Counted from the stretch's first letter, positions 52,826-61,565 are shown. The stretch: 64,000 nt of DNA from Limimaricola pyoseonensis (GCF_900102015.1 NZ_FNAT01000003.1:372001-436000); one strand, 5' to 3'. Notes: generated by a model from the letters alone, not told the origin. Made by a program: numbers and translations.

Positions 52826-54229
52826 ATGGATGAACGGACCGGACCCGCGCGGATGGACGAACTGAGGGAACTCGAGGCAGGCGCGGATCACCTGCGGCTG
52901 GTGCTGGCCGTCGGCGAGATCGGCGTCTGGGACCTCGACACCGTCACCGGCAAGGCGTGGCGCAGCCTGCGCCACGACCAGATCTTCGGCTACGACACGC
53001 TGCTGCCCTCCTGGAGCTACGAGGATTTCCTCGGCCACGTGGTCGAGGAGGATCGCAAGAAGGTCGAGCAGAGCTTCGGCGTGGCCACGACCCATGGCGA
53101 GCCCTGGGCCTTCGAATGCCGCATCATCCGCGCCGACGGCCAGATGCGCTGGATCACCGCGCATGGCCGGCAGGTCCGCGACGAGAAGACCGGCCATGAC
53201 CGGCTGATCGGCCATGTCATCGACATCACCGAGAACAAGGAGGCCGAGGAGCGGCTGCGGCTGGTGACCTCGGAGCTCAACCACCGCACGCGCAACATGC
53301 TTTCGGTCCTGCAGGGCATGGTGCGGATGTCGGCGCGGCGCGCGGGCAGCGTCGCGGAGATGGAGCATAGCCTGCTGGGGCGCATGGAGGCGTTGTCGCG
53401 CAGCCACGCGCTGACGGTGCAGCTGTCGGAAAGCGCGCTCAGGGTTTCGGACGTGATCGACAGCGCGGTCTCGCCCTTCCGGCCCGAGGCGGGGCGCTTC
53501 TCGGTCACCGGCGCGACCGGTGCGACGCTGAGCGCCAAGATCGCCGAGAGCCTGTCGCTGGCGCTCTACGAGCTGACCACCAACGCGATCAAGTACGGCG
53601 CGCTGTCGAACGACGCCGGCCGGGTGTCGGTGGACGTGACCCGCACCATGCCGGGCCGGGCCCAGGTGGTCTGGCGCGAAAGCGGCGGCCCGGCCGTCGT
53701 GCCGCCCGAGAGATCGGGCTTCGGCAGCACGCTGCTGCGCTCGATCCTGCGGGCCGAGGAAGGCGAGGTGAAGGTCGACTACGCCGCCGAGGGCGTGACC
53801 TGCACCATCGAGCTGCCGGTCGGCCACGACGCCGAGGAGACCCAGCGCGCGACCGCCGGCGCGGCGCGGCTCGAGGGCAAGCGGGTGATGGTGGTCGAGG
53901 ACGAGTTCCTGATCGCGATCTCGCTCGAGATGGCGCTGGGCGAGCAGGGGGCGCTGGTCGAGGGGCCCTACACCAAGCTGTCGGAGGCGCAGAAGGCGGT
54001 GGCGACCCGGCCCGACGCGGCGGTGCTCGACGTGCGGCTCGGGGCCGAATCGAGCCTGCCGGTGGCGCGCGACCTGCACGCGCTGGGCGTGCCGATCCTG
54101 TTCGTGACCGGCAATGTCGACGGCGAGGAGCTGAAGGCCGACTTCCCGGGCTGCGAGGTGCTGTCCAAGCCGGTGAGCGAGGACCGCGTCGTCTCGGAGC
54201 TCAGGAAGCTGATCGCCGCGAAGGGCTAG
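52826..54229 (+). CDS. HWE-family sensor histidine kinase with PAS and C-terminal receiver domain
   Basis: 467 residues, no membrane span, so cytoplasmic. PAS domain about residues 20-140 (VGEIGVWDLDTVTG, ECRIIRADGQMRWITAHGR). HWE dimerisation region with phospho-acceptor His153 (SELNHRTRNMLSVLQGM). ATP domain with N-box LYELTTNAIKYGAL (Asn253) and the WxE motif Trp283-Glu285. Receiver domain about 352-467 with acidic Glu358-Glu360, phospho-acceptor Asp402, Thr428 and Lys448. The N-box position that is His in most HWE kinases is Tyr248. Hybrid HWE kinases often feed the general stress response. A TATAGC box ends nine bases before the ATG. No ribosome site is visible. Confidence 0.9.
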   Translation: MDERTGPARMDELRELEAGADHLRLVLAVGEIGVWDLDTVTGKAWRSLRHDQIFGYDTLLPSWSYEDFLGHVVEEDRKKVEQSFGVATTHGEPWAFECRIIRADGQMRWITAHGRQVRDEKTGHDRLIGHVIDITENKEAEERLRLVTSELNHRTRNMLSVLQGMVRMSARRAGSVAEMEHSLLGRMEALSRSHALTVQLSESALRVSDVIDSAVSPFRPEAGRFSVTGATGATLSAKIAESLSLALYELTTNAIKYGALSNDAGRVSVDVTRTMPGRAQVVWRESGGPAVVPPERSGFGSTLLRSILRAEEGEVKVDYAAEGVTCTIELPVGHDAEETQRATAGAARLEGKRVMVVEDEFLIAISLEMALGEQGALVEGPYTKLSEAQKAVATRPDAAVLDVRLGAESSLPVARDLHALGVPILFVTGNVDGEELKADFPGCEVLSKPVSEDRVVSELRKLIAAKG

Positions 54230-54232
54230 GGC

Positions 54233-54841
54233 TCAGAACTCCACCCCGATCTGCGCCTTGATGCCCGAGCGGAACGGGTGCTTGACCAGCTCCATCTCGG
54301 TCACGAGGTCGGCCGCCTCGATTAGGTCGTCATGCGCGTTGCGGCCGGTGAGCACCACGTGGGTCATGGCGGGCTTTTCCTCGCGCAAGAAGGCCACGAC
54401 CTCCTTGATGTCGAGATACTCGTAGCGCAGCGCGATGTTGATCTCGTCGAGCAGCACCATGCGGATCTCCGGGTTGCGGATCAGCTCCTTGGCTTTGGCC
54501 CAGGCGGCCTGCGCCATCTCGGTGTCGCGGGTGCGGTCCTGGGTCTCCCAGGTGAAGCCCTCGCCCATGGTGTGGAACTGGCAGACATCCGAGAACCGCT
54601 CGAGGATCAGGTCGCGCTCGCCGGTGGACATGCCGCCCTTGATGAACTGCACCACCGCGCAGGGCATCTCGTGGGCGATGCAGCGGAAGATCATGCCGAA
54701 GGCGGCCGAGGACTTGCCCTTGCCCTTGCCGGTATGGACGATGACGAGGCCCTTCTCGTCGGTCTTGGTCGCCATGATCTTGTCGCGCGCGGCCTTCTTC
54801 TTGGCCATCTTGGCGGCGTGGCGGTCGGTGTCGTCGGTCAT
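54233..54841 (-). CDS. cobO: Cob(I)yrinic acid a,c-diamide adenosyltransferase
   Basis: 202 residues. Transfers the adenosyl group from ATP to cob(I)alamin or its precursor. P-loop variant IVHTGKGKGKSSAAFG (residues 34-49), VVQFIKGGMSTGERDLIL, VLLDEINIALRYEYL and VVLTGRNAHDDLIEAADLVTEM are diagnostic of CobO/BtuR. The ATG at 54841 is taken; the first 28 residues are a Lys-rich tail typical of the family. It lies 59 bases downstream of lrgB on the same strand as cobN. Confidence 0.95.
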   Translation of the reverse strand: MTDDTDRHAAKMAKKKAARDKIMATKTDEKGLVIVHTGKGKGKSSAAFGMIFRCIAHEMPCAVVQFIKGGMSTGERDLILERFSDVCQFHTMGEGFTWETQDRTRDTEMAQAAWAKAKELIRNPEIRMVLLDEINIALRYEYLDIKEVVAFLREEKPAMTHVVLTGRNAHDDLIEAADLVTEMELVKHPFRSGIKAQIGVEF

Positions 54842-54900
54842 GGCGCGGCTCCTGTCTTCGGAACGGCAGACTGCGCCGAAGGGGCGCGCTTCGCAACCCG

Positions 54901-55638
54901 TCAGCCGGCGAGCAGCGCCACGAGCCAAGGCGCGATCAGGGGCGCGATGAGCGCGGTCAGCAGCGCGTTGAGCCCCATGCCGATGCCCGCGAAGGCGCCC
55001 GCCGTCTCGTTGACCTGGAAGGCCCGCGCCGTGCCGATGCCGTGCGCCGCCACCCCCACCGCGAGGCCGCGGGCGCGCCAGTCGCGGATGCGCACGAGGT
55101 TCAGAAGCGGCGTGGCGATGATCGCGCCGGTGATGCCCGTCAGGATCACCAGCACCGCCGTCAGGTTGGGCGCGCCGCCGATGGTTTCCGACACGCCCAG
55201 CGCCACCGGCGCGGTGACCGACTTGGGCGCGAGCGACAGCAGCGTCTCGCCCCGGAGGCCGAAGGCCGCGCCGATCGCCACGGCCGTGACCAGCGCCGTC
55301 ACCGAGCCCGCCACCAGCGCCGCCAGCATCGGCCAGACGGTCGAGCGGATCAGCCGCAGGTTGGCGTGGAGCGGCACCGCCAGCGCGACGGTGGCCGGGC
55401 CGAGCATGAAATGCACGAACTGCGCGCCGTCGAAGTAGCGCTCGTAGGGCGTGGCGGTAAGCCGCAGGAGCAGCGCCAGCAGCACCACCGCCACCAGCAC
55501 CGGGTTGACCAGCGGCCGCCGCCCCGAGCGGCGGAAGGCCAGATCGCCCAGAGCGTATGCCACCAGCGTCGCCGTCAGCCACAGGAGCGGGTCCTGCCGC
55601 AGGTAGGTCCAGATCTCGGCGGGGTCGGCGGGGCTCAT
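54901..55638 (-). CDS. lrgB: LrgB/CidB family membrane protein
   Basis: 245 residues with about seven hydrophobic segments. Conserved blocks LAPKSVTAPVALGVSETIGG, LVILTGITGAIIATPLLN and GLAVGVAAHGIGTARAFQ identify LrgB. Together with LrgA it forms a membrane pair first described as holin/antiholin-like and later linked to pyruvate or glycolate transport. The ATG overlaps the lrgA stop codon. Sits between cobN and cobO. Confidence 0.9.
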   Translation of the reverse strand: MSPADPAEIWTYLRQDPLLWLTATLVAYALGDLAFRRSGRRPLVNPVLVAVVLLALLLRLTATPYERYFDGAQFVHFMLGPATVALAVPLHANLRLIRSTVWPMLAALVAGSVTALVTAVAIGAAFGLRGETLLSLAPKSVTAPVALGVSETIGGAPNLTAVLVILTGITGAIIATPLLNLVRIRDWRARGLAVGVAAHGIGTARAFQVNETAGAFAGIGMGLNALLTALIAPLIAPWLVALLAG

Positions 55639-55985
55639 TCCGGCGTGCCCATGAGCCGCGCCACCGCGAGGAACACCCAGACGCCCACGAGGATCGCGGC
55701 GACGGTGGACAAGAGCAGCGCCGCGATCAGCGCCACGCCGTCGCGGCCCAGCGTGTCGAGATGGCCGACCACGCCGACGCCGGCCGGCACGAAGAGCAGC
55801 GACAGGTGCGACAGCAGCCCGGAGGTGGTGGGCGCGATGCGCGCGGCCAGCTTCGGGCGCAGGACCAGCGCCGCGAAGAGCAGCGCCATGCCGATCACCG
55901 GGCCGGGCACCGGCAGGCCGAAGGCCCGTGCCGCGACCTCGCCGGCAAGCTGGCAGGCGAGCAGGACGACGAGGTTGACGATCAT
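55635..55985 (-). CDS. lrgA: LrgA/CidA family membrane protein
   Basis: 116 residues, four membrane segments. LACQLAGEVAARAFGLPVPGPVIGMALLF and LSLLFVPAGVGVVGHL are the family signature. It starts 22 bases after the cobN stop, so it may be co-transcribed with cobN. Partner of the downstream lrgB gene. Confidence 0.9.
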   Translation of the reverse strand: MIVNLVVLLACQLAGEVAARAFGLPVPGPVIGMALLFAALVLRPKLAARIAPTTSGLLSHLSLLFVPAGVGVVGHLDTLGRDGVALIAALLLSTVAAILVGVWVFLAVARLMGTPE

Positions 55986-56007
55986 GGGGCCTCCGCTTGC
56001 ATGGCCC

Positions 56008-59000
56008 TCACAGTGACGCGGAGGGCGCAGCGGTCAAGCGGCCTTGCCGAAGCTCCTCGATCCGGGCGCGCGCCGAGTTCGAGCGCGGCTGCCAGAGGCC
56101 GCGGTCGATCGCCTCCTGCAGCCGCTCGGCGATCTCCCTCAGCGCCGGGGCGTTGTGCTCGGCGATGAAGTCGCGCGTGTCCTCGTCGGCCAGCACCGCT
56201 TCCTCCACGAGGTCGAAATGATGGTTCTTCACCGCCCGCGTCGTGGCGGCGAAGGCGAAGAGGTAGTCGACCGTCGCGGCGATCTCGAAGGCGCCCTTGT
56301 AGCCGTGCCGCTTCACGCCATCGATCCACTTGGGGTTCACCACGCGGCTTCGCACCACGCGGGCGATCTCCTCGTCGAGGCTGCGGATCACGGGTCGCTC
56401 GGGGCGGGAGTGGTCGTTGTGGTAGATCGGGCGGTCGCGGCCCTGCAGATGCGCCACCGCCGCCGCGGCGCCGCCCTCGAACTGGTAGTAGTCGTCGCTG
56501 TCGAGCACGTCGTGCTCGCGGTTGTCCTGGTTCTGGACGATCGCTTCGACCTGTCCGAGACGCGCGGCGAAGCCCTCGCGGTCGGCCGCGCCCTCCTGTC
56601 CCGCGCCGTAGGCGTAGCCGCCCCAGTCGAGATAGGCGCGGCCGAGATCGGCGCGCTCGGACCAGATCCGCTCGTCGATCAGCGCCTGCAACCCCGCGCC
56701 GTAGGCGCCGGGCTTGGAGCCGTAGACCCGCGCCGCCGCCTCGCCCGCGCGGACGCGGGCGGCGGCGGGGTTGATCTCCTCGGGCTCGTCCAGCGCCTGC
56801 ACGGCGCGGGCCGCGCTGTCGACCAGCGCCACGAGCTGCGGGAAGGCGTCGCGGAAGAAGCCGGAGATGCGCAAGGTCACGTCGACGCGGGGCCGGCCCA
56901 GCACGCCCTCGGGCAGCACCTCGAAGCCGGTGACGCGGCGGTTGGCCGAATCCCATGTCGGTTTCACGCCCATCAGCGCCAGCGCCTGCGCGATGTCGTC
57001 GCCGCCGGTGCGCATGTTCGCCGTGCCCCATGCGGTGACCAGCATGGTGCGGGGCCAGTCGCCGTGATCCTGCAGGTGCTTCTCGATCAGGAGGTTCGCG
57101 GATTTCCAGCCGAGCGCCCAGGCGGTCGGCGTCGGCACGGCGCGGGCGTCGACCGAGTAGAAGTTGCGCCCGGTCGGCAGCACGTCGGGCCGGCCGCGCG
57201 TCGGCGCGCCCGACGGGCCGGGGGGGACGAAGCGGCCGTCGAGGCCTGTCAGCAGGCCCTCGCCCTCGGCCGGGCCGCAGGCGGCGATGGCGGGGCGGAG
57301 CTTCTGCTCGATCTCGTCCAGAACGGCGGCGGAGGCGGGGCCGGGGGCCGTGGCCTCTCCGTCGAGCAGGCGCTGGCACAGCTCCTCCAGCCGCTCGACC
57401 GTGTCGCCGGCGCTGCGCCACTTGCCGGGGCCGCCGAGCGCCTCGGGGCGGGGGCCGTCCCATGCCGCGGCCATGTCGCAGTCGAGCGGGTCGAAGCCCA
57501 AGCCCAGATCCTCGGCCAGCGCCCGCAGGATCGACGCCGCGCCCGAGCCGCGCGGCACGCGGGCCAGCGCGATGGCGAGGTCGCGCTCCTGCCGCCCCTC
57601 GGGGGACTGCCCGAAGACGTGCAGCCCGTCGCGGATCTGCGCCTCCTTCAGCTCGCAGAGCCACGCGTCGAGCTTGGCGAGGTCGGTGTCGGCCTCGCCT
57701 TCGAATCCGGCATCGGCGGCGAGGCCGGTGGTCTCTGCGAGGCTCAATATCTCGCGCCGCAGATGGGTGATGCGGCGCGGATCGACGCCCGCGGCCTCGT
57801 AATACTCGTCCACCAGCGCCTCAAGGTCGCGCAGCGGGCCGTAGCTTTCGGCGCGGGTCAGCGGTGGCGTCAGGTGGTCGATCACCACCGCCTGCGCGCG
57901 GCGCTTTCCTTGAGTGCCCTCGCCGGGGTCGTTGACGATGAAGGGGTAGAGATGCGGCACGGTCCCCAGCGCGACCTCGGGCCAGCAGGTCTCGGACAGC
58001 GCCACCGCCTTGCCGGGCAGCCATTCGAGGTTGCCGTGCTTGCCCATGTGCACGATGGCGTCCGCGCCCCAGCGATGCCTGAGCCAGAAATAGAAGGCGA
58101 GGTAGTGGTGCGGCGGCACGAGGTCGGGCGAGTGGTAGGTGTCGGTCGGGTCGATGTTGTAGCCGCGCGCCGGCTGCAGCCCGACCAATGCGTTGCCGAA
58201 GCGGTGCAGCGACAGGGCGAAGCCCTCGCTGGTCAGGAAGGGGTCGTCGCCCGGCGGGCCCCAGCGGTCGAGGATCTTCTTTTTCGCTTCCCACGGCAGG
58301 TCGCCGAAATGACGCTCGTAATCCTCGAGCGGCAGCGTCTCGCCGCCCTCGCGCGCGGCGCGGTCTGTGAGCCAGTTGGTCGGGCCGGCCATCAGCCGGT
58401 CCATCAGCGCCTGCGAGTCGGCGGGCGGGTTCTCCACGCCGTAGCCCGCGCCACGCATCAGCCCGAGCGCGTGGACGGTGGCGGCGGGGGTGTCGAGGCC
58501 GACGCCGTTGGCGAGGCGGCCGTCCTTGTTGGGGTAGTTGGCGAGGACAAGCGCCACCTTGCGGTCGCGGGCGGGCGTGGCGCGCAGCCGCGCCCAGCGG
58601 GCGGCGAGGTCGGCCACGAAGGTGATCCGGTCGGCGCGCGGCTGGTAGGTGGCGACGCGGCACTGCGTGGCCTCGTCGAAGAAGGCCTCGCCCTTGAAGC
58701 CGATGGCGCGGCTCAGGATGCGGCCGTCGACCTCGGGCAGCGCCACGTTCATCGCGATGTCGCGGGCCGAAAGGCCGGTCAGGCCCTCTTCCCAGGTCTC
58801 CTCGCTGCTGGCCGAGAGCACGATCTGGAAGACGGGGGCTTCGTTGGCCTCGGGCGCGGCCAGCGGGTTCGGGGCCGAGGCGTCGCCCGCGCTCGCGCCG
58901 CCGGTGGCGAAGGAGGTGGCGTTGAGGATGACCGATGGCGGCGCCTCGGCCATCAGCCCGGCCAGCGTCTCGCGCGAGACCGGGTCCTTCAGCGAGGCCA

Positions 59001-59709
59001 CGAAGACCGGCATCGGGTTCAGGCCCTGACGCAGCAGCGCCCGCACCAGCCGGTCGATCGGGGCGAGCTGTGCGCCCTGCAGCAGCGCGCGGTAGAACAC
59101 CACCGGCACGACGGGCGCGTCACCGTCCCAGGCCTCGCGCAGCCGGTCGAGATCGGCCACTCCAAGGCCCGGCCAGTAGACCCCGGCGCGCAGCAGCGGC
59201 CGCGCCGCCTGCGGCGCCTCGTCTCCGTCGAGCATGTGTTTCGCGTGGGCGAGGAAGCCCGCCACGTTCTCGGGCCCGCCCTCGACGAGGTAGGACCAGA
59301 GCGCGTCGTAATCCTCCGCCGCCACGGTCGACAGCTCGCGCAGCTCGGGGTCGGGCTTGTCGTCGCCGGGCAGGGCGGCGAAGGGCACGCCGGCTTCGGC
59401 GAGACGGGAGGCGTATTGCACCAGCCCGTATTTCCAGTAGCCCGAGCCGCCCAGCACGCGGGCGACGACGAGGCGGGACCTGGTCGCGCAGTCGTCGAGA
59501 TGCAGGTCCACCGACATCGGGTGCTGCAGGTGCATGAGACTCGCCAGCCGCAGGTCGGGCGCGTCCGGCATTTGCGCCCGCGCCGCGCTCAGCGCGGCCA
59601 GTTCGGTGTCGGCGGCGGAGATGACGACGAGGTCGCCGGGCGTCTGGCCGAGATCGACGGCCTCGGTGCCGTCGGAGACGGTGCCCGGCGTGGCGGCGAG
59701 AAGATGCAT
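56008..59709 (-). CDS. cobN: Aerobic cobaltochelatase subunit CobN
   Basis: 1233 residues, close to the usual length. The large subunit of the ATP-dependent CobNST complex that inserts cobalt into hydrogenobyrinic acid a,c-diamide. Landmarks include HPMSVDLHLDDCATRSRLVVARVLGG near residue 65, KVALVLANYPNKDGRLANGVGLDTPA near 395, GKHGNLEWLPGKAVALSE near 560, and ARVYGSKPGAYGAGLQALIDE near 1000. CobS and CobT are not in the window. An antisense open frame of similar length exists but is a composition artefact. Confidence 0.96.
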   Translation of the reverse strand: MHLLAATPGTVSDGTEAVDLGQTPGDLVVISAADTELAALSAARAQMPDAPDLRLASLMHLQHPMSVDLHLDDCATRSRLVVARVLGGSGYWKYGLVQYASRLAEAGVPFAALPGDDKPDPELRELSTVAAEDYDALWSYLVEGGPENVAGFLAHAKHMLDGDEAPQAARPLLRAGVYWPGLGVADLDRLREAWDGDAPVVPVVFYRALLQGAQLAPIDRLVRALLRQGLNPMPVFVASLKDPVSRETLAGLMAEAPPSVILNATSFATGGASAGDASAPNPLAAPEANEAPVFQIVLSASSEETWEEGLTGLSARDIAMNVALPEVDGRILSRAIGFKGEAFFDEATQCRVATYQPRADRITFVADLAARWARLRATPARDRKVALVLANYPNKDGRLANGVGLDTPAATVHALGLMRGAGYGVENPPADSQALMDRLMAGPTNWLTDRAAREGGETLPLEDYERHFGDLPWEAKKKILDRWGPPGDDPFLTSEGFALSLHRFGNALVGLQPARGYNIDPTDTYHSPDLVPPHHYLAFYFWLRHRWGADAIVHMGKHGNLEWLPGKAVALSETCWPEVALGTVPHLYPFIVNDPGEGTQGKRRAQAVVIDHLTPPLTRAESYGPLRDLEALVDEYYEAAGVDPRRITHLRREILSLAETTGLAADAGFEGEADTDLAKLDAWLCELKEAQIRDGLHVFGQSPEGRQERDLAIALARVPRGSGAASILRALAEDLGLGFDPLDCDMAAAWDGPRPEALGGPGKWRSAGDTVERLEELCQRLLDGEATAPGPASAAVLDEIEQKLRPAIAACGPAEGEGLLTGLDGRFVPPGPSGAPTRGRPDVLPTGRNFYSVDARAVPTPTAWALGWKSANLLIEKHLQDHGDWPRTMLVTAWGTANMRTGGDDIAQALALMGVKPTWDSANRRVTGFEVLPEGVLGRPRVDVTLRISGFFRDAFPQLVALVDSAARAVQALDEPEEINPAAARVRAGEAAARVYGSKPGAYGAGLQALIDERIWSERADLGRAYLDWGGYAYGAGQEGAADREGFAARLGQVEAIVQNQDNREHDVLDSDDYYQFEGGAAAAVAHLQGRDRPIYHNDHSRPERPVIRSLDEEIARVVRSRVVNPKWIDGVKRHGYKGAFEIAATVDYLFAFAATTRAVKNHHFDLVEEAVLADEDTRDFIAEHNAPALREIAERLQEAIDRGLWQPRSNSARARIEELRQGRLTAAPSASL

Positions 59710-59784
59710 GGCGGCCCTTTCGTGAACGCTTGCGCCGCTGCCCGCGTTGGGGCAGGGAACGGCACCCCCCAGTTACAGGAGCGG

Positions 59785-59970
59785 ATGATGGATTACAGCA
59801 AGTCGGGCGGGCCCCGTCAGGGCCGCAACGCCCCCAAGCACCGCGAGCACAACGAACGCGGCAGCGCGAAGACCCCCTTCGACAAGCGCGCGGACAAGTC
59901 CGAGCTGCTCAAGCGCATGAAGGAAGCCGCGGCCAAGGCCGCCGAGAAGGCGCCCGAGCCCAAGGGCTGA
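59785..59970 (+). CDS. Small basic conserved protein
   Basis: 61 residues, highly charged and probably disordered at the start (MDYSKSGGPRQGRNAPKHRE), then TPFDKRADKSELLKRMKEAAAKAAEKAPE, a Lys/Ala/Glu helix. I recall similar short proteins (MDYSKSG..., KTPF.K.) across Rhodobacterales; none has a known function to my knowledge. The two ATG codons at 59785 and 59788 follow CAGGAG. It is transcribed against the flanking cobalamin genes, divergent from cobN and convergent with the acetyltransferase gene (stop codons two bases apart). Confidence 0.75.
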   Translation: MMDYSKSGGPRQGRNAPKHREHNERGSAKTPFDKRADKSELLKRMKEAAAKAAEKAPEPKG

Positions 59971-59972
59971 GG

Positions 59973-60425
59973 TCACAGCCGCTTCTCCATGAACAGGCTC
60001 GACCCGTTCGCGGCGTAGTCCCCGAACGGGCCGATCTCGCGGTAGCCGGCCCGGGCGTAGAGCCGGTGCGCGGCGGCCAGCAGGTCGCCGGTCTCGAGCC
60101 GCAGCACCGCGAGCCCTTCGTCGCGCGCCGCCCGCTCCAGCCGGTCGAGCAGCATGAGGCCGACGCCGCGCCCGCGCGCCGCCTCGGCCACGAAGACCGA
60201 TTTCAGCTCGCCATAGCCCGGTTTCACGTGAAGCGCGCCGCAGCCCAGCGGCGTGCCCTCGTCGAAGGCCGCGAAGAAGCGGATGTCGGGCGCGTCGAGC
60301 GCCTCGATGGGCAAAAAGTGGTTCTCCTCGGGCGGGAACAGCGACCGCATCAGCTCGTGGCTGGCTTCGATCAGCGCGCGCGGACCGGGATCGGTCGCGC
60401 GCGCCGGCTTCACCTCGACGCTCAC
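59973..60425 (-). CDS. GNAT family N-acetyltransferase
   Basis: 150 residues, starting at a GTG that overlaps the cobW stop (GTGA). IRFFAAFDEGTPLGCGALHVKPGYGELKSVFVAEAARGRGVG carries the acetyl-CoA loop, and LAAAHRLYARAGYREIGPFGDY the last conserved part. Similar to YafP/PanZ-like small acetyltransferases; acceptor unknown. Tight coupling to cobW suggests co-expression with cobalamin genes. Confidence 0.87.
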   Translation of the reverse strand: MSVEVKPARATDPGPRALIEASHELMRSLFPPEENHFLPIEALDAPDIRFFAAFDEGTPLGCGALHVKPGYGELKSVFVAEAARGRGVGLMLLDRLERAARDEGLAVLRLETGDLLAAAHRLYARAGYREIGPFGDYAANGSSLFMEKRL

Positions 60426-61486
60426 GCCGCCAGCGCCGCCTCGATCGCGGCGCGGTCGAGCCCGGCCTCGCCGATCACCACTAGCCGCGTCTCGCGCGCA
60501 TCCGTGCCGAAGGGGCGGTCGAAATGCGTATCGACGCGCGGTCCCACCGCCTGCAGCGTCAGCCGCATCGGCTTGCCCGCCACCGCGACGAAGCCCTTGA
60601 GCCGCAGGATGTCATGCGCGCGGATCACCTCGGCGACCTGCTCGGCGAAGGCGTCGCGGTCTGCCACCTCGGCGCGCGTCACGACGAAGCTTTCGAACTC
60701 GTCATGGCCGTGGTGATGCTCGGCGTCGTGGTGGTCGTCCTCATCGTCGTCGTGGTGATGATGGTGATGCACCTCGTGGCGCGCCTCCATGTCGGCCTCG
60801 GCGGCCGCGCCCTGGCCTAGCAGCACCTCGACCGGCAGCGCGCCCATGCTGGCGCGCACCACCTGCACGCCGCCGCGCGCCTCGGCCTTCAGCTTCGCGG
60901 CCAGCGCCTCGGCTTCCTCCGCGCCCAGGAGGTCGGTCTTGTTGACGACGATCATGTCGGCGGCGGCGATCTGGTCCTCGAACAGCTCCGACAGCGGCGT
61001 CTCGTGGTCGAGGCCATCGTCGGCGGCCCGCTGGGCGTCGATCGCGGCGATGTCGTGGGCAAAGCGCCCCTCGGCCACCGCCTTGCCGTCAACCACGGTG
61101 ACGACGCCGTCGACGGTGACGCGGGTCGAGATGCCGGGCCAGTTGAAGGCGCGGATCAGCGGCTGCGGCAGCGCGAGGCCGGAGGTCTCGATCACGATGT
61201 GGTCGACCGGCTCGTCGCGGTCGAGCAGCTTCTCCATGGTCGGGATGAAGTCGTCGGCGACGGTGCAGCAGATGCAGCCGTTCGACAGCTCGACCACGTC
61301 CTCGTCGCGGCAGCTCTCGATGCCGCAACCCTTGAGGATGCCGCCGTCGACGCCGAGATCGCCGAACTCGTTGATGACGAGCGCGATGCGCTTGCCCTTG
61401 GCGTTGTCGAGCAGGTGGCGGATCAGCGTGGTCTTTCCGGCGCCGAGAAAGCCGGTGACGACGGTGGCGGGAATCTTGGCGGGCAT
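60422..61486 (-). CDS. cobW: CobW GTPase metallochaperone
   Basis: 354 residues, COG0523 family. Walker A GFLGAGKTT (residues 12-20), metal site CICC (Cys71-Cys74), ETSGLALPQPL, and NKTD near 185. A histidine/aspartate run near residues 247-275 (HHHHHHDDDEDDHHDAEHHH) lies between the GTPase and C-terminal domains. It is thought to deliver Co(II) to CobNST. Neighbours cbiM and cobN and the riboswitch upstream support the cobalt-specific member rather than a zinc or nitrile-hydratase one. Confidence 0.94.
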   Translation of the reverse strand: MPAKIPATVVTGFLGAGKTTLIRHLLDNAKGKRIALVINEFGDLGVDGGILKGCGIESCRDEDVVELSNGCICCTVADDFIPTMEKLLDRDEPVDHIVIETSGLALPQPLIRAFNWPGISTRVTVDGVVTVVDGKAVAEGRFAHDIAAIDAQRAADDGLDHETPLSELFEDQIAAADMIVVNKTDLLGAEEAEALAAKLKAEARGGVQVVRASMGALPVEVLLGQGAAAEADMEARHEVHHHHHHDDDEDDHHDAEHHHGHDEFESFVVTRAEVADRDAFAEQVAEVIRAHDILRLKGFVAVAGKPMRLTLQAVGPRVDTHFDRPFGTDARETRLVVIGEAGLDRAAIEAALAA

Positions 61487-61504
61487 GTCTGCCTCCCCTT
61501 TCTA

Positions 61505-61539
61505 TCACGGAAAAGACGGCTCCCCTGCGGGAGCCGTCT
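61505..61539 (-). terminator. Intrinsic terminator between cbiM and cobW
   Basis: On the minus strand an 11-base perfect stem AGACGGCTCCC / GGGAGCCGTCT with a 4-base loop (61514-61539) is followed by TTTTCC. Only about 20 bases remain before the cobW start, too little for a separate promoter, so cobW probably depends on read-through. Confidence 0.75.
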
Positions 61540-61565
61540 CGTGGTCTGGGTCGCGGCGCGCGCGA

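Noticed and set aside
56044-59784. Very long open frame on the plus strand opposite cobN
   Set aside because: Antisense to a complete, well-recognised cobN; the translation is low-complexity Arg/Gly/Ala/Val typical of third-position GC bias, with no family features. Only its last 61 codons (from 59785) form a plausible separate gene.
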